A stretch of DNA of 64,000 bases from Pyricularia pennisetigena (Eukaryota > Ascomycota > Sordariomycetes > Magnaporthales > Pyriculariaceae), in assembly GCF_004337985.1 (NCBI RefSeq), contig NW_021940930.1, positions 1-64,000 on the forward strand, read 5' to 3'. Below, one piece after another: positions 11,567 to 21,620 of this stretch (positions are counted from its first letter, which is position 1; each line of letters opens with the position of its first letter). Under the pieces are notes generated by a model. The model did not search any database, was not told where the DNA came from, and saw nothing but the letters and a program-made list of their open reading frames with translations. The translations under genes were made by a program, and so were the position numbers.

Positions 11567-13117
11567 ATGTCAACACTTGCGAACCTAATCAGCGGAACCG
11601 CTGCGGCGGGAACTGCACTGGCAGACCTCGCTCAGAAATTCACACTGAGAATGAATTTTCCCTTTTTATTAGGGCTGCTATCACTAGCTGGCGCCATATT
11701 ACATCTGGTTGAGCACACAAAACGTATATTCTATGGTATCTGTTGGATTGTGATACCTCTTTTTACGGTGTTAGCGTCTGTACCAGCCGAGGATCGCCTA
11801 TATGTGGACGTCATCAACTACCTCAGCAGCGAAGACTTGGCCAAAAGGAGAACCGGTACCCTGGTAGCGCGCACAGAGACTGCCGATCGCTGCATAGTTC
11901 CCTTCTGGCACCAGAAAACTACGAGAGACGATTCCCATGACTGCCAGATTATATACACTTCCAAGTTTGGAACAAGGTTCTTCTGCCACGACGGTAAACC
12001 TCTGTTCCTCCGCCTCCGATTTGCGAAGCCCTCTGGTCCCCAAAATAGCAGGAAGCCAGATTCGAACGAGGAACTGTTAGAGATTCTCTGCCTAGGTTGG
12101 TCTCGAGACCCAATCGACAAGTTCCTCCGCCATTGTCATAAATTTAGACAAGGACAGCGCAAAGGCTCAGTTGCTGTCTACATCCACCGGGGCAGTGATT
12201 TCGGCAGCCGGGCATTTTGGGACACAACGATCGTAAAGCCTCAAAGGTCACTAAGTACGGTGTACTTGGACGAAGGCGAAAAAAGCCGGCTCGTCGAGGA
12301 TATTCGAGAGTATCTGCGCCCGCAAACCAGGAATTTTTACAGAGATCGCGGAGTACCCTATCGACGAGGGTATCTCCTACATGGACCTCCTGGTACGGGC
12401 AAATCTTCCCTCAGCCTGGCTTTGGCAAGTGAATTCAATCTCGACGTTTACATGTTGGAGATTCCGAGCCTCCGCAGTGACATAGAGCTGAAGGCGCTGT
12501 TCACACAACTGCCACAACGCTGTATCGTTTTATTGGAGGATGTTGATGCCATCGGCCTTCAGCGTCGACGCGCCCTATCAAATTCAGATTTGGAAGATGA
12601 GAGCGATAGCGAAGATGAACATTCAGATTCGGTTGAAAAGCGGTCCGGCTGTTCACTTTCTGGGCTGCTAAATTTGCTGGACGGGGTGGCAAGCCCAGAA
12701 GGGCGCATTCTTGTCATGACCACCAACGCCATTGAGAAGCTAGACACAGCGTTGTTTCGAGACGGAAGAGTTGATAGGAAAGTTTACCTTGGGAACATGG
12801 ACAAGGAATCTGCCAGGTTGATGTTCAAAACCATGTATCAACTCCAATCGGAAACACTCCCCTCCGTCCAAGTTGATAACAGCACTAAGCAGCAATCGTG
12901 TCAATCGTGTCAATCGGCGAACGTTAAATCCAGACACGTCGATCTTAACAACCTAGCGCAAGATTTTGCCAGTCAAATACCAATAAATAGTCTTTCACAC
13001 GCCAAAGTACAAGGGTACCTTTTATCTCACAAAGGAAATCCGCAGGAAGCGGTGGCGAACTTCAACCAATTTCTCATGGCCAACCAACCAACCAACCAAC
13101 CACACCACAGGCAGTGA
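11567..13117 (+). CDS. BCS1-like AAA ATPase, 516 aa
   Basis: A single-exon ORF starting at ATG 11567; a reading beginning further upstream would need a TTG start. Residues 32-50 and 53-72 are hydrophobic and form the membrane-anchor region expected before a BCS1 N-terminal domain (about 40-230). The AAA domain follows: Walker A GPPGTGKS at 273-280, Walker B IVLLEDVD at 320-327, then an acidic Ser/Asp/Glu insertion at about 337-357, and the sensor/arginine-finger region (TTNAIEKLD, FRDGRVDRKV). Mitochondrial Bcs1 assembles the Rieske protein into complex III. Filamentous fungi carry many extra BCS1-like paralogues of unknown role, and this accessory setting fits a paralogue. The C-terminus ends in a short Asn/Gln/Pro tail with QPTN repeats. 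No frameshift is seen. Confidence 0.88.
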   Translation: MSTLANLISGTAAAGTALADLAQKFTLRMNFPFLLGLLSLAGAILHLVEHTKRIFYGICWIVIPLFTVLASVPAEDRLYVDVINYLSSEDLAKRRTGTLVARTETADRCIVPFWHQKTTRDDSHDCQIIYTSKFGTRFFCHDGKPLFLRLRFAKPSGPQNSRKPDSNEELLEILCLGWSRDPIDKFLRHCHKFRQGQRKGSVAVYIHRGSDFGSRAFWDTTIVKPQRSLSTVYLDEGEKSRLVEDIREYLRPQTRNFYRDRGVPYRRGYLLHGPPGTGKSSLSLALASEFNLDVYMLEIPSLRSDIELKALFTQLPQRCIVLLEDVDAIGLQRRRALSNSDLEDESDSEDEHSDSVEKRSGCSLSGLLNLLDGVASPEGRILVMTTNAIEKLDTALFRDGRVDRKVYLGNMDKESARLMFKTMYQLQSETLPSVQVDNSTKQQSCQSCQSANVKSRHVDLNNLAQDFASQIPINSLSHAKVQGYLLSHKGNPQEAVANFNQFLMANQPTNQPHHRQ

Positions 13118-13639
13118 CCCAGCAGCCCATCCCAAACAGAAAACACGAACATCCTTGGCTGGCTGTTTCGCAGAAACGAGGCTTAGCATATTGTGCAGAC
13201 CATTCCTCGATATGCATACGGTTTACAGACAGCAGGTACACCGACACAGTTGTAATGTGTTGCTAACGAGAGCAGCAATGACGTTGTCACCACCATCGTT
13301 CGACGGCAGGCTATAGACGGCAGAGGAAACCCCGGGTATGTGACAAACACGTTAGCCAATCGAAAGCAGCCCCAGCAATTTTCAGGCAGGCCTTGGCAAA
13401 AATTCGACATCACAGGCCGGTTGTTATACTCACCAGACCCCAACGGCGACTCATTTTCCACGCGACGTACGGTGCGCGCAGGCAACAATAATTTTGTATT
13501 GTTTGCGTAACATGCGAGGGGGCAAATCACGTGCATAGCCACGCGATTCCAGAACACAGCAGAATATAGATTCATGTGGTCTTGTAGATAGTAACAATTA
13601 GCTGGTATTTTTATGCATAAGGATACCGACAATTTTGAA
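13118..13639. other. no gene recognised
   Basis: Open on the minus strand in continuation of the FAD-oxidase frame, but the sequence no longer resembles that family. It is probably unrelated DNA joined at the truncation point. Confidence 0.35.
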
Positions 13640-14250
13640 AGCTCCTCGTAGACAGGACCCCAGTGGGCACCGGGTTGGATGGAGGTGAGGGTCTTGTCGG
13701 CATGGTAAATGGTGGTGTTCATGGCGCCTGTACAGTCGGTTAGCGTAAGATGAGTCAGGTTTTAGGCTTTTGTTTGACTTTTGGATGTCTACACCAACTC
13801 ACTGAAGTCAATTGTTACGCCATCCCGGATGTTGTTGGCTCCCGGATTGGCAGTGTGCCCAGCACCACGCACAGCGAACTTGCAGCTCTGGTTGCAACCC
13901 TTCAAGTTTCCGTCGTTGTTATCGGTGCCCGACACGCCCAGCACCTCCACGGCCGTGGCGACCTCCTCGGCGGACTGCGGAAAGAAAATGCATGCTGGGG
14001 AAATTTGTGTGCTATCCAAGGGCCAATAAGCCGACAGAGTATCGTCATAAAGAGTCGAGAGGTTGCTGGACAGGCGGTTGCCAAGGCCAACAGCCTCGAG
14101 GATGTCACACTGAAAGAAGGGCCTGGAAGGTTAGCATGTCGCTCAACAGGAGAGCTCAAGACACTGTTGACGTAAACAGTGCTCTCCAAAATTCTGGGCT
14201 TGAGCTAGGGCAGTTACAGCCAATGTGGTAGCAAACAGTTGAAGCTTCAT
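13640..14250 (-). pseudogene. FAD-linked oxidase (BBE-type), N-terminal fragment
   Basis: On the minus strand an ATG at 14250 opens a signal peptide (MKLQLFATTLAVTALAQA). Likely exons are 14250-14165, 14122-13803 and 13727 to about 13640, joined by short introns with GTGTCT and GTGAGT donors and CTAAC branch sites. The frame then shows the FAD_binding_4 pattern: SPACIFFPQSAEEVATAVE, the FAD-contact motif VRGAGHTANPGANN, a serine-ending DFS motif at the exon join, and QPGAHWGPVYEEL. Homology ends near 13640. About 160 residues are visible, whereas the family is usually near 500, so the catalytic and BBE parts are missing. Such secreted oxidoreductases act on sugars or secondary metabolites. 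This copy should be dead. Confidence 0.75.
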
Positions 14251-15646
14251 TATAATCTAGCAAACACTCAAAACGGGCATTCAAGGTCTATGAGGGATCA
14301 GAGAACCCGTTCATGCAAGATTCGTTACACATATAAATCCCGTACAATTAAGAACGTCGACTTGGTCCATAATCGCCAAGACCTCAATATCTGAACTGCC
14401 CTGAGCTGTGCCATTGTCTCATTTCTGGTCAAGTCTCCTGTGGCGAGGTTCTTGTTGGCCCAGTTTCGGCTCCTCAAAATACCATTCGGTATCCCCGGGC
14501 TTCCCTTTAGTACTGTATGTGGCAATAAATGAGAATGTCCCAATCGTCGGAATTTTGTTACAGTACTGCGATTGACAGCGTTTGTCCCAGCGATGACGAG
14601 AAGGCCGGCCCAAATTTGGGACTAATTTTAATATGTAATCAATGGCCTCTAAGTGGGACGCGAGGAACAGGGGGTACGTCCACTAATACGTGACCTAAGC
14701 GGCACCGACGGTCGATAACAGGAGGAGACACCTGTGGTGGCCCGTGTATACACGAGCTAACTTACATAAGTGTATTAATATATTTGAGGCATGCATCGAC
14801 CGAGGCATTATGTAATAGGAAGGATATAAGAAGGTAGAAAGCACCCTTTCCACGATCCAGTTTTACCTGGAGCACAGAACAAAAGAAGGAAAAAAAACCG
14901 AGTACAATTGGTCGCTTTCTTCTCAAGCTGCAAGTTTAAATATCGTCCGTTAGCTCGTTTGGCATCATTGATTTGGCATCATTGACAACACTGGGAGGAG
15001 CCGGACCGGGCTGATGCCACACTTTACTTGATGTCGTGAGCGGGCGGGTACGTCACGATTATGAATGCAAAATATGCAACAAAAACTCAAAACCTGGGCC
15101 AGAAGACAGCACTAGCCTTGTTCTTTCTTTATCGTTCCAGGAACCTGAATGTCAGCACCAACCCGAAGCTTGAATGCGAAAGACAACGACTTGTTTAAGA
15201 GTATTGTACTGTACAGTACAGATACAGTACAGACAGACTGATATTGGTAGTTTGCAAAAATAGGGCCTGCGCTCTCTCGGAAAACACTTCAAGCACCGGT
15301 GCGATGGGTGAAGCCTAGCGCAGTGGCAAAGGCCCGTTTTTAGGCCTTCACCTAGACTTGCATCAGCAGGGATTAAAGACATAATTTGAGAAATGTACAT
15401 GTATACTGTAACACCCCATGGAGCAGGTCAAGTCAACGATTAGTTTAAAATATCCCGTTTGCTACAAGATCCTCTTTCAAGGGAGTCCGCATGCATTTGA
15501 GCTTCGCAGACTATACATCAAATCACAAATGCTACATACCGCAGTATGCTGCAAAGCTGTTGAGACAGGGGTGTACACCACGTTGGAGGGGTCGTCAAAT
15601 AGATTATGGTTGGATATTTGTGGAGGCTACAGATTGATGCTATGCA
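14251..15646. other. no gene recognised
   Basis: A short GTAC-rich patch lies near 15205-15235. No domain, RNA gene or transposon end identified. Confidence 0.4.
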
Positions 15647-15648
15647 TA

Positions 15649-17506
15649 ACGTTGGGCTCCACATCTCCGACCCCCCTAAAGTCCGGCCCCCTTGAAAAAT
15701 GTAACGACGAAATACCCCTTTTATAAACCGATTTAAATGTAAACCTATCAACGCACAATAATACAATCATTGTCAGGCTCTCCCGGTTCGCTAACCTCTT
15801 CTCCATCGTTCAAATCCTCTAAACAGTCCCTATTATTTTCCTGTGCTTCATAAACGTTTTTTTTGCTGACCAAAAGCTCGTTGGGATCCGGAATTACCCT
15901 TTTCCTTTTGACCGGCCGTACCGCCTCCAATTTTGCTTTTAACAAACTGATTTTTTGCTGAGCTTCAGCCAATAAGATATCCTTGGTTTCGAAGCTTTTT
16001 TGGACTTTTGCAAACAAAAGCCGTGAAGTGGCGTTACTTTTTTCGGACCGGGAAATTTCCTGTAGTTGAAGTCGAATATCTCGGGTCGTTTTAGGGGTTT
16101 TCCAAATAAGTAAAGATTGGTCGTTAATTTTTTGGTTTGGGCTTTCCGGTGTTTTATCCCTTTGGAAGCCGTTATTTCTACCTTTTTCGACGTTGGCGTT
16201 GCTATTTTCTAATAAAAACGGGTTTAAAAGTGGTTTTGCCAAGTTCACCGGCCATAACCCCGTCGTACGCCAACCAGATTGAATGGTTTTTGCTATAAAT
16301 GCTTTTGATCTGGCTTTTCGATAGCAAAGTAGAAAGTTTCGTTTCCCAACAACCGTTGAACAGCAAAACTGGTTTACAAATCCCAGGTGACGTCGATAAG
16401 CTTCCTTTAACGGCCCAAAAACCGATAAATCCAACGGTTGAAGAACGTGCGACGAATGAGGAGGTAAATATAAAAGCTGAATATTATTTTGGAGGCAAAC
16501 AAGCATAAACTCGTCGCTGACGTGTGATCCGTGGCCGTCGAGAACTAATAAACGCTTTTCAGGAGTTAAAGGTTGGGTATTTGGAATAAACACCTTTTTT
16601 AACCATTCGATACCTGTTTCATTATTTGTCCACCCGTTTTCTGTTGCATGAAATTGCCAGGTATCGAAAGGACTTAAATCAGCTGGAAACCATTGTTGCT
16701 GTACGTTTTTCCCCTTAAATATAACGAGGGGAGGTATAACAGCCCCCGTAGCTGATACACATTCGATTATGCTCGTCCAACCCCGCGTTCCAGGCTCTTT
16801 TCGCTGTAATGGCCGGATTTTATTACGCCCTAACACCAGGCCATTAGATCCTTTGCCTTCCATTATACCTGTTTCGTCCATATTCCAACGGTTGGCCGGT
16901 TTTATAGTATCGATAACGGGATTTTTCAAATAGGACCACCAAGATTTAATTACCTCGGTTGTAGCCCCATTAACCCGGGCATTTTCTATTCGCCGGGGCC
17001 TTTGGGTTTTCAAAATTGGATATCGGGCTATAAAACGGCTAACCCAATGTTTCCCAAGGCTTTTTCTTTCTCCGGCGGCCTGAAGAATTCGTTCCGCAAA
17101 ATAGCGTAGTTCTTGATGCGTTGGCGGAAGGCCTAACGCGGCCTGCGCAAGTACCCAATCTGCCAAATAGGTCTCCTGCTCCTGTGAAAGCCTTTGACAA
17201 AATCTTTTCGCTTGTTGAATTGACTGGGCCCCCTTTAAACGATCGTGAAGGGTACTCCGAGGAATACCCCATTTTTGCGAGGTTTTGTGAACTGATTTGC
17301 CATTTCTTATGTCAGAAATGGCAGCAAGAAGCTGATTTTCAGTGTACTGTTTCATTGGAAAGTTTGGAGCAAGAATCTTCAAAATGCAAGTTCTAAAGTG
17401 AAAAATTCGTCTAGATATTTATAAAATAAAACAAAGGGTTGACGTGGCTGAGTAGATATTTTTAGGGGCCGGACTTTAGGGGGGTCGGAGATGTGGAGCC
17501 CAACGT
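15649..17506 (-). mobile_element. Pot2-like transposon, copy 2 (complete)
   Basis: A 1858-bp element in reverse orientation, with the TA target duplication at 15647-15648 and 17507-17508. Both TIRs begin ACGTTGGGCTCC. It is one base longer than copy 1 through an extra C next to one TIR. The internal sequence is nearly identical to copy 1, with scattered point differences concentrated in the 3' third. Confidence 0.93.
15748..17355 (-). CDS. Pot2-like transposase, 535 aa, intact
   Basis: Same architecture as the copy-1 protein: Psq helix-turn-helix, CENP-B/Tc5 domain, then DDE_1 with D160, D273 and D309 all kept. Differences from copy 1 cluster after residue 325 (for example N for T in the QFCC region, and several changes at residues 395-415). 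With no stop or frameshift the protein should be functional. Copy 3 at 25.3 kb shares several of the residues specific to this copy rather than to copy 1. Confidence 0.93.
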   Translation of the reverse strand: MKQYTENQLLAAISDIRNGKSVHKTSQKWGIPRSTLHDRLKGAQSIQQAKRFCQRLSQEQETYLADWVLAQAALGLPPTHQELRYFAERILQAAGERKSLGKHWVSRFIARYPILKTQRPRRIENARVNGATTEVIKSWWSYLKNPVIDTIKPANRWNMDETGIMEGKGSNGLVLGRNKIRPLQRKEPGTRGWTSIIECVSATGAVIPPLVIFKGKNVQQQWFPADLSPFDTWQFHATENGWTNNETGIEWLKKVFIPNTQPLTPEKRLLVLDGHGSHVSDEFMLVCLQNNIQLLYLPPHSSHVLQPLDLSVFGPLKEAYRRHLGFVNQFCCSTVVGKRNFLLCYRKARSKAFIAKTIQSGWRTTGLWPVNLAKPLLNPFLLENSNANVEKGRNNGFQRDKTPESPNQKINDQSLLIWKTPKTTRDIRLQLQEISRSEKSNATSRLLFAKVQKSFETKDILLAEAQQKISLLKAKLEAVRPVKRKRVIPDPNELLVSKKNVYEAQENNRDCLEDLNDGEEVSEPGEPDNDCIIVR

Positions 17507-17508
17507 TA

Positions 17509-17974
17509 TTCTGATTCCGTCAAAAAAAAAAAGGTCCCGATATGTATGCCAACCGGGTATTGGAGCGGCGGGTACTTTGTGCCGGAGCTTATTATGATCG
17601 ACGCGGCATGTCGCTTAGTCTGTATGTTAAAGCAGCTGCTCAGGCACATATANTAGTGGACATATGAATGGGCAAAGTGCCCGTTTTGTTCAACACTCTG
17701 CTCTAGCTTGGACCAGATGCAAAGCACTTAGGCCCAGCCCAGCACATTTGATGAAAATGCAGTTCTTGCACCGAAATTGACATGTGTTTTGTGGATCACC
17801 AATGTGTGACCTGCCTTTTTGGGGCCGAGATTTGCAACGAATCCACAAAATGTACCCATTCTCTGCCTGCCGGATTTCTATCATCATACTTTTGAACTTA
17901 ATCAAATTAAAAGAGCGTATGACCTCCTATGCCCAACCATTTGTTAACCTTTCCAGTGTGTCGACTGAAATCAG
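17509..17974. other. no gene recognised; one ambiguous base
   Basis: The stretch contains the only N seen in the window, at 17653. Short frames only. Confidence 0.4.
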
Positions 17975-18088
17975 GATATCGCTGGATCCGTAAAGGTCCG
18001 CGTCTGAAACCAACATATAACTGGATGAAAATTCAATTAAGGAAAACAGCGAGAAGTGGCTCCTCATAACCCCGAAGGAAGATACCCG
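17975..18088 (+). pseudogene. inverted remnant of a dynamin-like gene
   Basis: Read on the plus strand, 18023-18086 encodes DENSIKENSEKWLLITPKED, which closely resembles DENSIKENNEKELFVTQEE in the dynamin-like gene just to the right, on the opposite strand. Weaker similarity seems to extend left to about 17975. The remnant is tail-to-tail with the intact gene and would lie in its 3' UTR, so the mRNA would carry an inverted repeat of its own coding sequence (18984-19025). Confidence 0.6.
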
Positions 18089-20328
18089 TCAGCGTCGCTG
18101 GAGATTTTCAAGGCTGCTCCTCAGTTTCTTTGCCCTGGCCCTAAGCTCTTCCCGCTTGCGGTTTTGTTTTTCCGACTCGGATCCGATTTGAAGAAGCTCG
18201 TCGTCCGTGAATCGGGAAACAGTCACTGGACTGAAAATCTCGGGGAGGGGCGCAATAATGTGACGCTCGACGACCTGCCGACAGACATTGTCCACGAAAG
18301 TCTTCATGGCGACCTGTTATCGAAAAGCTTTAGTATCTGCACTTTGCAATGGCGTCGTGTAAAACATACCTTGTAGTAAGCTTCCAACCCTGCCATGGCC
18401 TCAGCACATGCCTGGTCGTCAATGTCGACGTTGACTTTGCGCTTCATTGCCTCAAGGAACTTTTCAATATCCATGGGGATGTTGCTAACATGGAGTTTGC
18501 CATGATAATCCGAGCTTGCTGTCTCTCTGATAGCACCTTCCACGGCCTCACGCAGAAAGCCATGACGGGACTTTTGAATGTTGTCAATGTAGTAATGGTT
18601 GTACGTAATCGGCTGGCGCTGCTCGTCTTTTTTCAGTTTATCAAGCTCCATCAAAGCGTCATTGCCGGCGTCCTCCATCCACTGAGAGCAAATGGCAAGC
18701 ACATCACCACGAAGCTTGTCCTCGGGTAGAACCACTCGAGTGGCGTGCTGCAGCCACCCGGTGACGATCGCGATGATGCTTTCCACGTGGGCTGTGGCAA
18801 TGGGGAGCCAACGAGAGGATTGTTCCAAGAACAGCTCGGCCAGCAGGACGTGATTGTAGTTCCCTGGAAGCTCACGACCCCGTGTGCGCAAATACACCTG
18901 TACCATGTCAGTCGTACCCGTTTAAACAACCATATATGGACATACCTTTTTGACCCAGTTTTTCATTTCCTCTTGGGTTACGAAAAGCTCCTTCTCGTTG
19001 TTTTCCTTAATTGAATTTTCATCCGGAGTCCAGTCGATCTCTGACTCTGCCGGCCTCAAAACCCTTTGTTTGCCATGGGTACGGATGTCGGTAGCGAATT
19101 TGCCATTGATCTTGTGGACCACGGCGCGCAACCGCGAATCTTCAACGTGATCGAAAAACTCGTAGTATGGCCCATGATAGTTGCCATCCAAGGCAGCTTG
19201 GACCAGCTGGGCAAAGCTGGTGCTAACTTGCGTTAGAAAAATGCGGATGTGCCCGACAGTGGGACGGGCTTGGCCAAGTCGCGTCAAGCTCTCCTCTGTG
19301 GTGCGCAGGACCTTCCGAATATCTTCAACCACCTGGGGCATTTCCTTCTCGATGTGGGCGTCCAGGAGGTCCTGCAGAAACAGCTTCAGATTCTCGGCCC
19401 CTACACGACTCATATCGAGATGCTGCTTCCAAACGGGCTCCGAGAAAAATCTCAGCTCCCTCTGTGACCGCTGCTCAGGTTTGATACCCTCTTCAATCTC
19501 GGACGGCTTCGGGTTTTTTAAGAGGAAAAAGCCAAGGTTGAGCTTGATGTTGGCCTGGTTGTTCGCAAGCTGCGCCAAGCTGGCCTCGCTGCCCTCGTTA
19601 ATGAGGTCCGCCTTGGTGATAATCCCCACCGTCCTCTGACCTTCCGGGTCATACTGTCGCGCAAGCTGGATGATGACTTGGTTGGCGATGTCGTTGGTGG
19701 CTTGCACAACTGCTAGCACAATCGTGCGAGAACTTTGAACATAGCCTTTGACCATGTCTTTGACCAGCTGGATGTCTTCTTCTGTTTGCTCTTCATTGGC
19801 CACAGAGATGAGTCCAGGTAGATCGACGATGGTCAGATTGAGGTTTGTCTGGCCCACAAATTCAATCCGCAAGACATCAGACGCAAACGCGTTCCCGAGA
19901 CTATGGTCCGCATACCCACGGATCTCCATCAATGCGGACACCTGCTCAATAACATCAGGGAGTTCCGATATGTCTGCTAGCACGCGGCGGTATTGTAGAA
20001 GGGCATCTCTCTTTTCCTCTGGTCTGGAGGCGTGTGGGTGAATAGTGGCCATAATACGCGTAGCCGTGGAGTTGTGTCGAAGGATGATTTCAGTAGGGAA
20101 CCTCGTACAAAGTCCACTCTTCCTTGGGAACGGGATGTTAGTGACGCTCTCCAAGACCGAGCTCTTGCCGGCCGACTGGTCGCCACAGACCACCAGCTGG
20201 GGTAGAGAAACAACATCTCCAATCCCATAGGCTCGTACTTGATCGATCTGGTTGATGCGCTCCGTCGACCTGGACGAGTTCAGGCCACGCACAACAGAAG
20301 ACGATGCGCTAGGCTCTTCGCTACGCAT
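18089..20328 (-). CDS. dynamin-like (Mx-type) GTPase, three exons, 711 aa
   Basis: Model: complement join 18089-18313, 18370-18897, 18946-20328, in phase throughout, with GTATGT donors and CAG acceptors. The N-terminal GTPase domain has all motifs: P-loop GDQSAGKSS at 49-57, the G2 region SGLCTRFPTE at 71-80, DLPG at 169-172 and TKAD at 238-241. A helical middle/stalk region follows, and the last exon encodes the GTPase effector domain (VDNVCRQVVERHIIAPLPE). Dynamin-family proteins assemble on membranes and remodel them. Fungal Mx-like members of this length are common and mostly uncharacterised. No defect is seen. Two other GED fragments occur in this window (32.5 and 58.7 kb), so the gene belongs to a duplicating family. 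Confidence 0.9.
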
Positions 20329-21620
20329 AGTTGGTTGATTGAGTTGTACACCACTGTGATATTTCTTCTAGAGCTGGATATCACTCGGAATCTCAAAGTG
20401 ATAAGGACCTGAGGGAAAGAGCGAACTTTATATAGAGGATTTTAGTGCGTAAGCATCACATGTAACGAATGTGAAAAAGAGTAAAAGAATGAAAGTAGTT
20501 GTAGACTGTACTTTCAGGCAAGAGGGAACGTAGCAAGAGAGCTGCTCACTTTTTGGGAAAAAAGGCCAATTCAAGTCATCTGGTACTCCAGTCTCGGCTG
20601 CACCCGCGGTAGTCCTCGGCTTCAGGAGGCCGTGGAAATAATGCAAGCTGCTAACATCTCAAGATCACATGCTGAATATGTCCCTGGAGTAAGCAGATAT
20701 ACTTTTTGGGACAGAATGCATGCAGCCACCAATTCGTCAGATTAACGGCAAACAAGAAAACAACCAAGTCAATGCTGGTTAAATCATATTCTGTTGGGTT
20801 AGGACATCATGGCCGTGCCTTTACGTGCTCGTGCAAATACAGCAACTGCGAAAGTTCAACACTAATCTTCGGCGCATGTGAGACCGGCAGTATTTGTGCC
20901 TAAGGTAAACAAAAAAATCGAAATTGAAGTTAGTCGATAGGATGGTGGATCCATCCGATGTATGGCGAACTGCCAAAGTGCCAAAATGTTGCAACCGTAC
21001 TTACTAAAACGCACTGTACTATTCAGGTGGCAGACCTAGTTAATTGCTACAAACGACGGCCAACAGTTGGGAACCTCTTCTTTGTTTGCAAAGTTCCCCC
21101 ACGAAATCTAAATTTGAATTTTGTCCAACCAGATTCAAATGTGACCTCATCAAATCGCAACATGGTTTATTGTCAGAAAACCCAGCACACAAACCTGTTC
21201 CTAAGGGTAAAGGTACAAATGGTTGACATAACTGAACGTCGTGTTAGGAACGGATACAGCAACCGTAGCACGGCGAAGCGAAAGCTTCGAAACCTTTGTC
21301 TCGTTATCCCCTATTCCACACTTATATGCACGCACTGGCAGTGACCCACTGCAACGTCGTAACATCTCGACAACGTGACTGGGGTTCTGAATGACTGAGG
21401 TGTACTTATGATCGGTTTCAAGTATTGAGGTTAACTAAAGATTGATTGCGGCTAAGCAATCCTGGAAGTAAATCATGCACATAGTAATGACCGTGTCTTT
21501 ATTAGTCCGTGGTCCAGTCTAGTAACCATCGAAGGTGGGCGACTACCAATGCAGAGCCCAAAAAGAAAGCACTGTCGACTCGACTTTTGATCTTCACGAA
21601 TGCCAGCCCAGACAGCAGAA
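20329..21620. other. intergenic, nothing recognised
   Basis: Promoter side of the dynamin-like gene on the left and 3' flank of the Hsp70-like gene on the right. Only short frames. Confidence 0.45.

Noticed and set aside
15205..15235. GTAC-rich patches (also near 36020) as regulatory palindromes
   Set aside because: Short, imperfect and without a gene positioned to use them.
16299..16508. 69-codon ORF repeated in two places (also 7358-7567)
   Set aside because: Antisense shadow of the Pot2-like transposase, identical because the transposon copies are.
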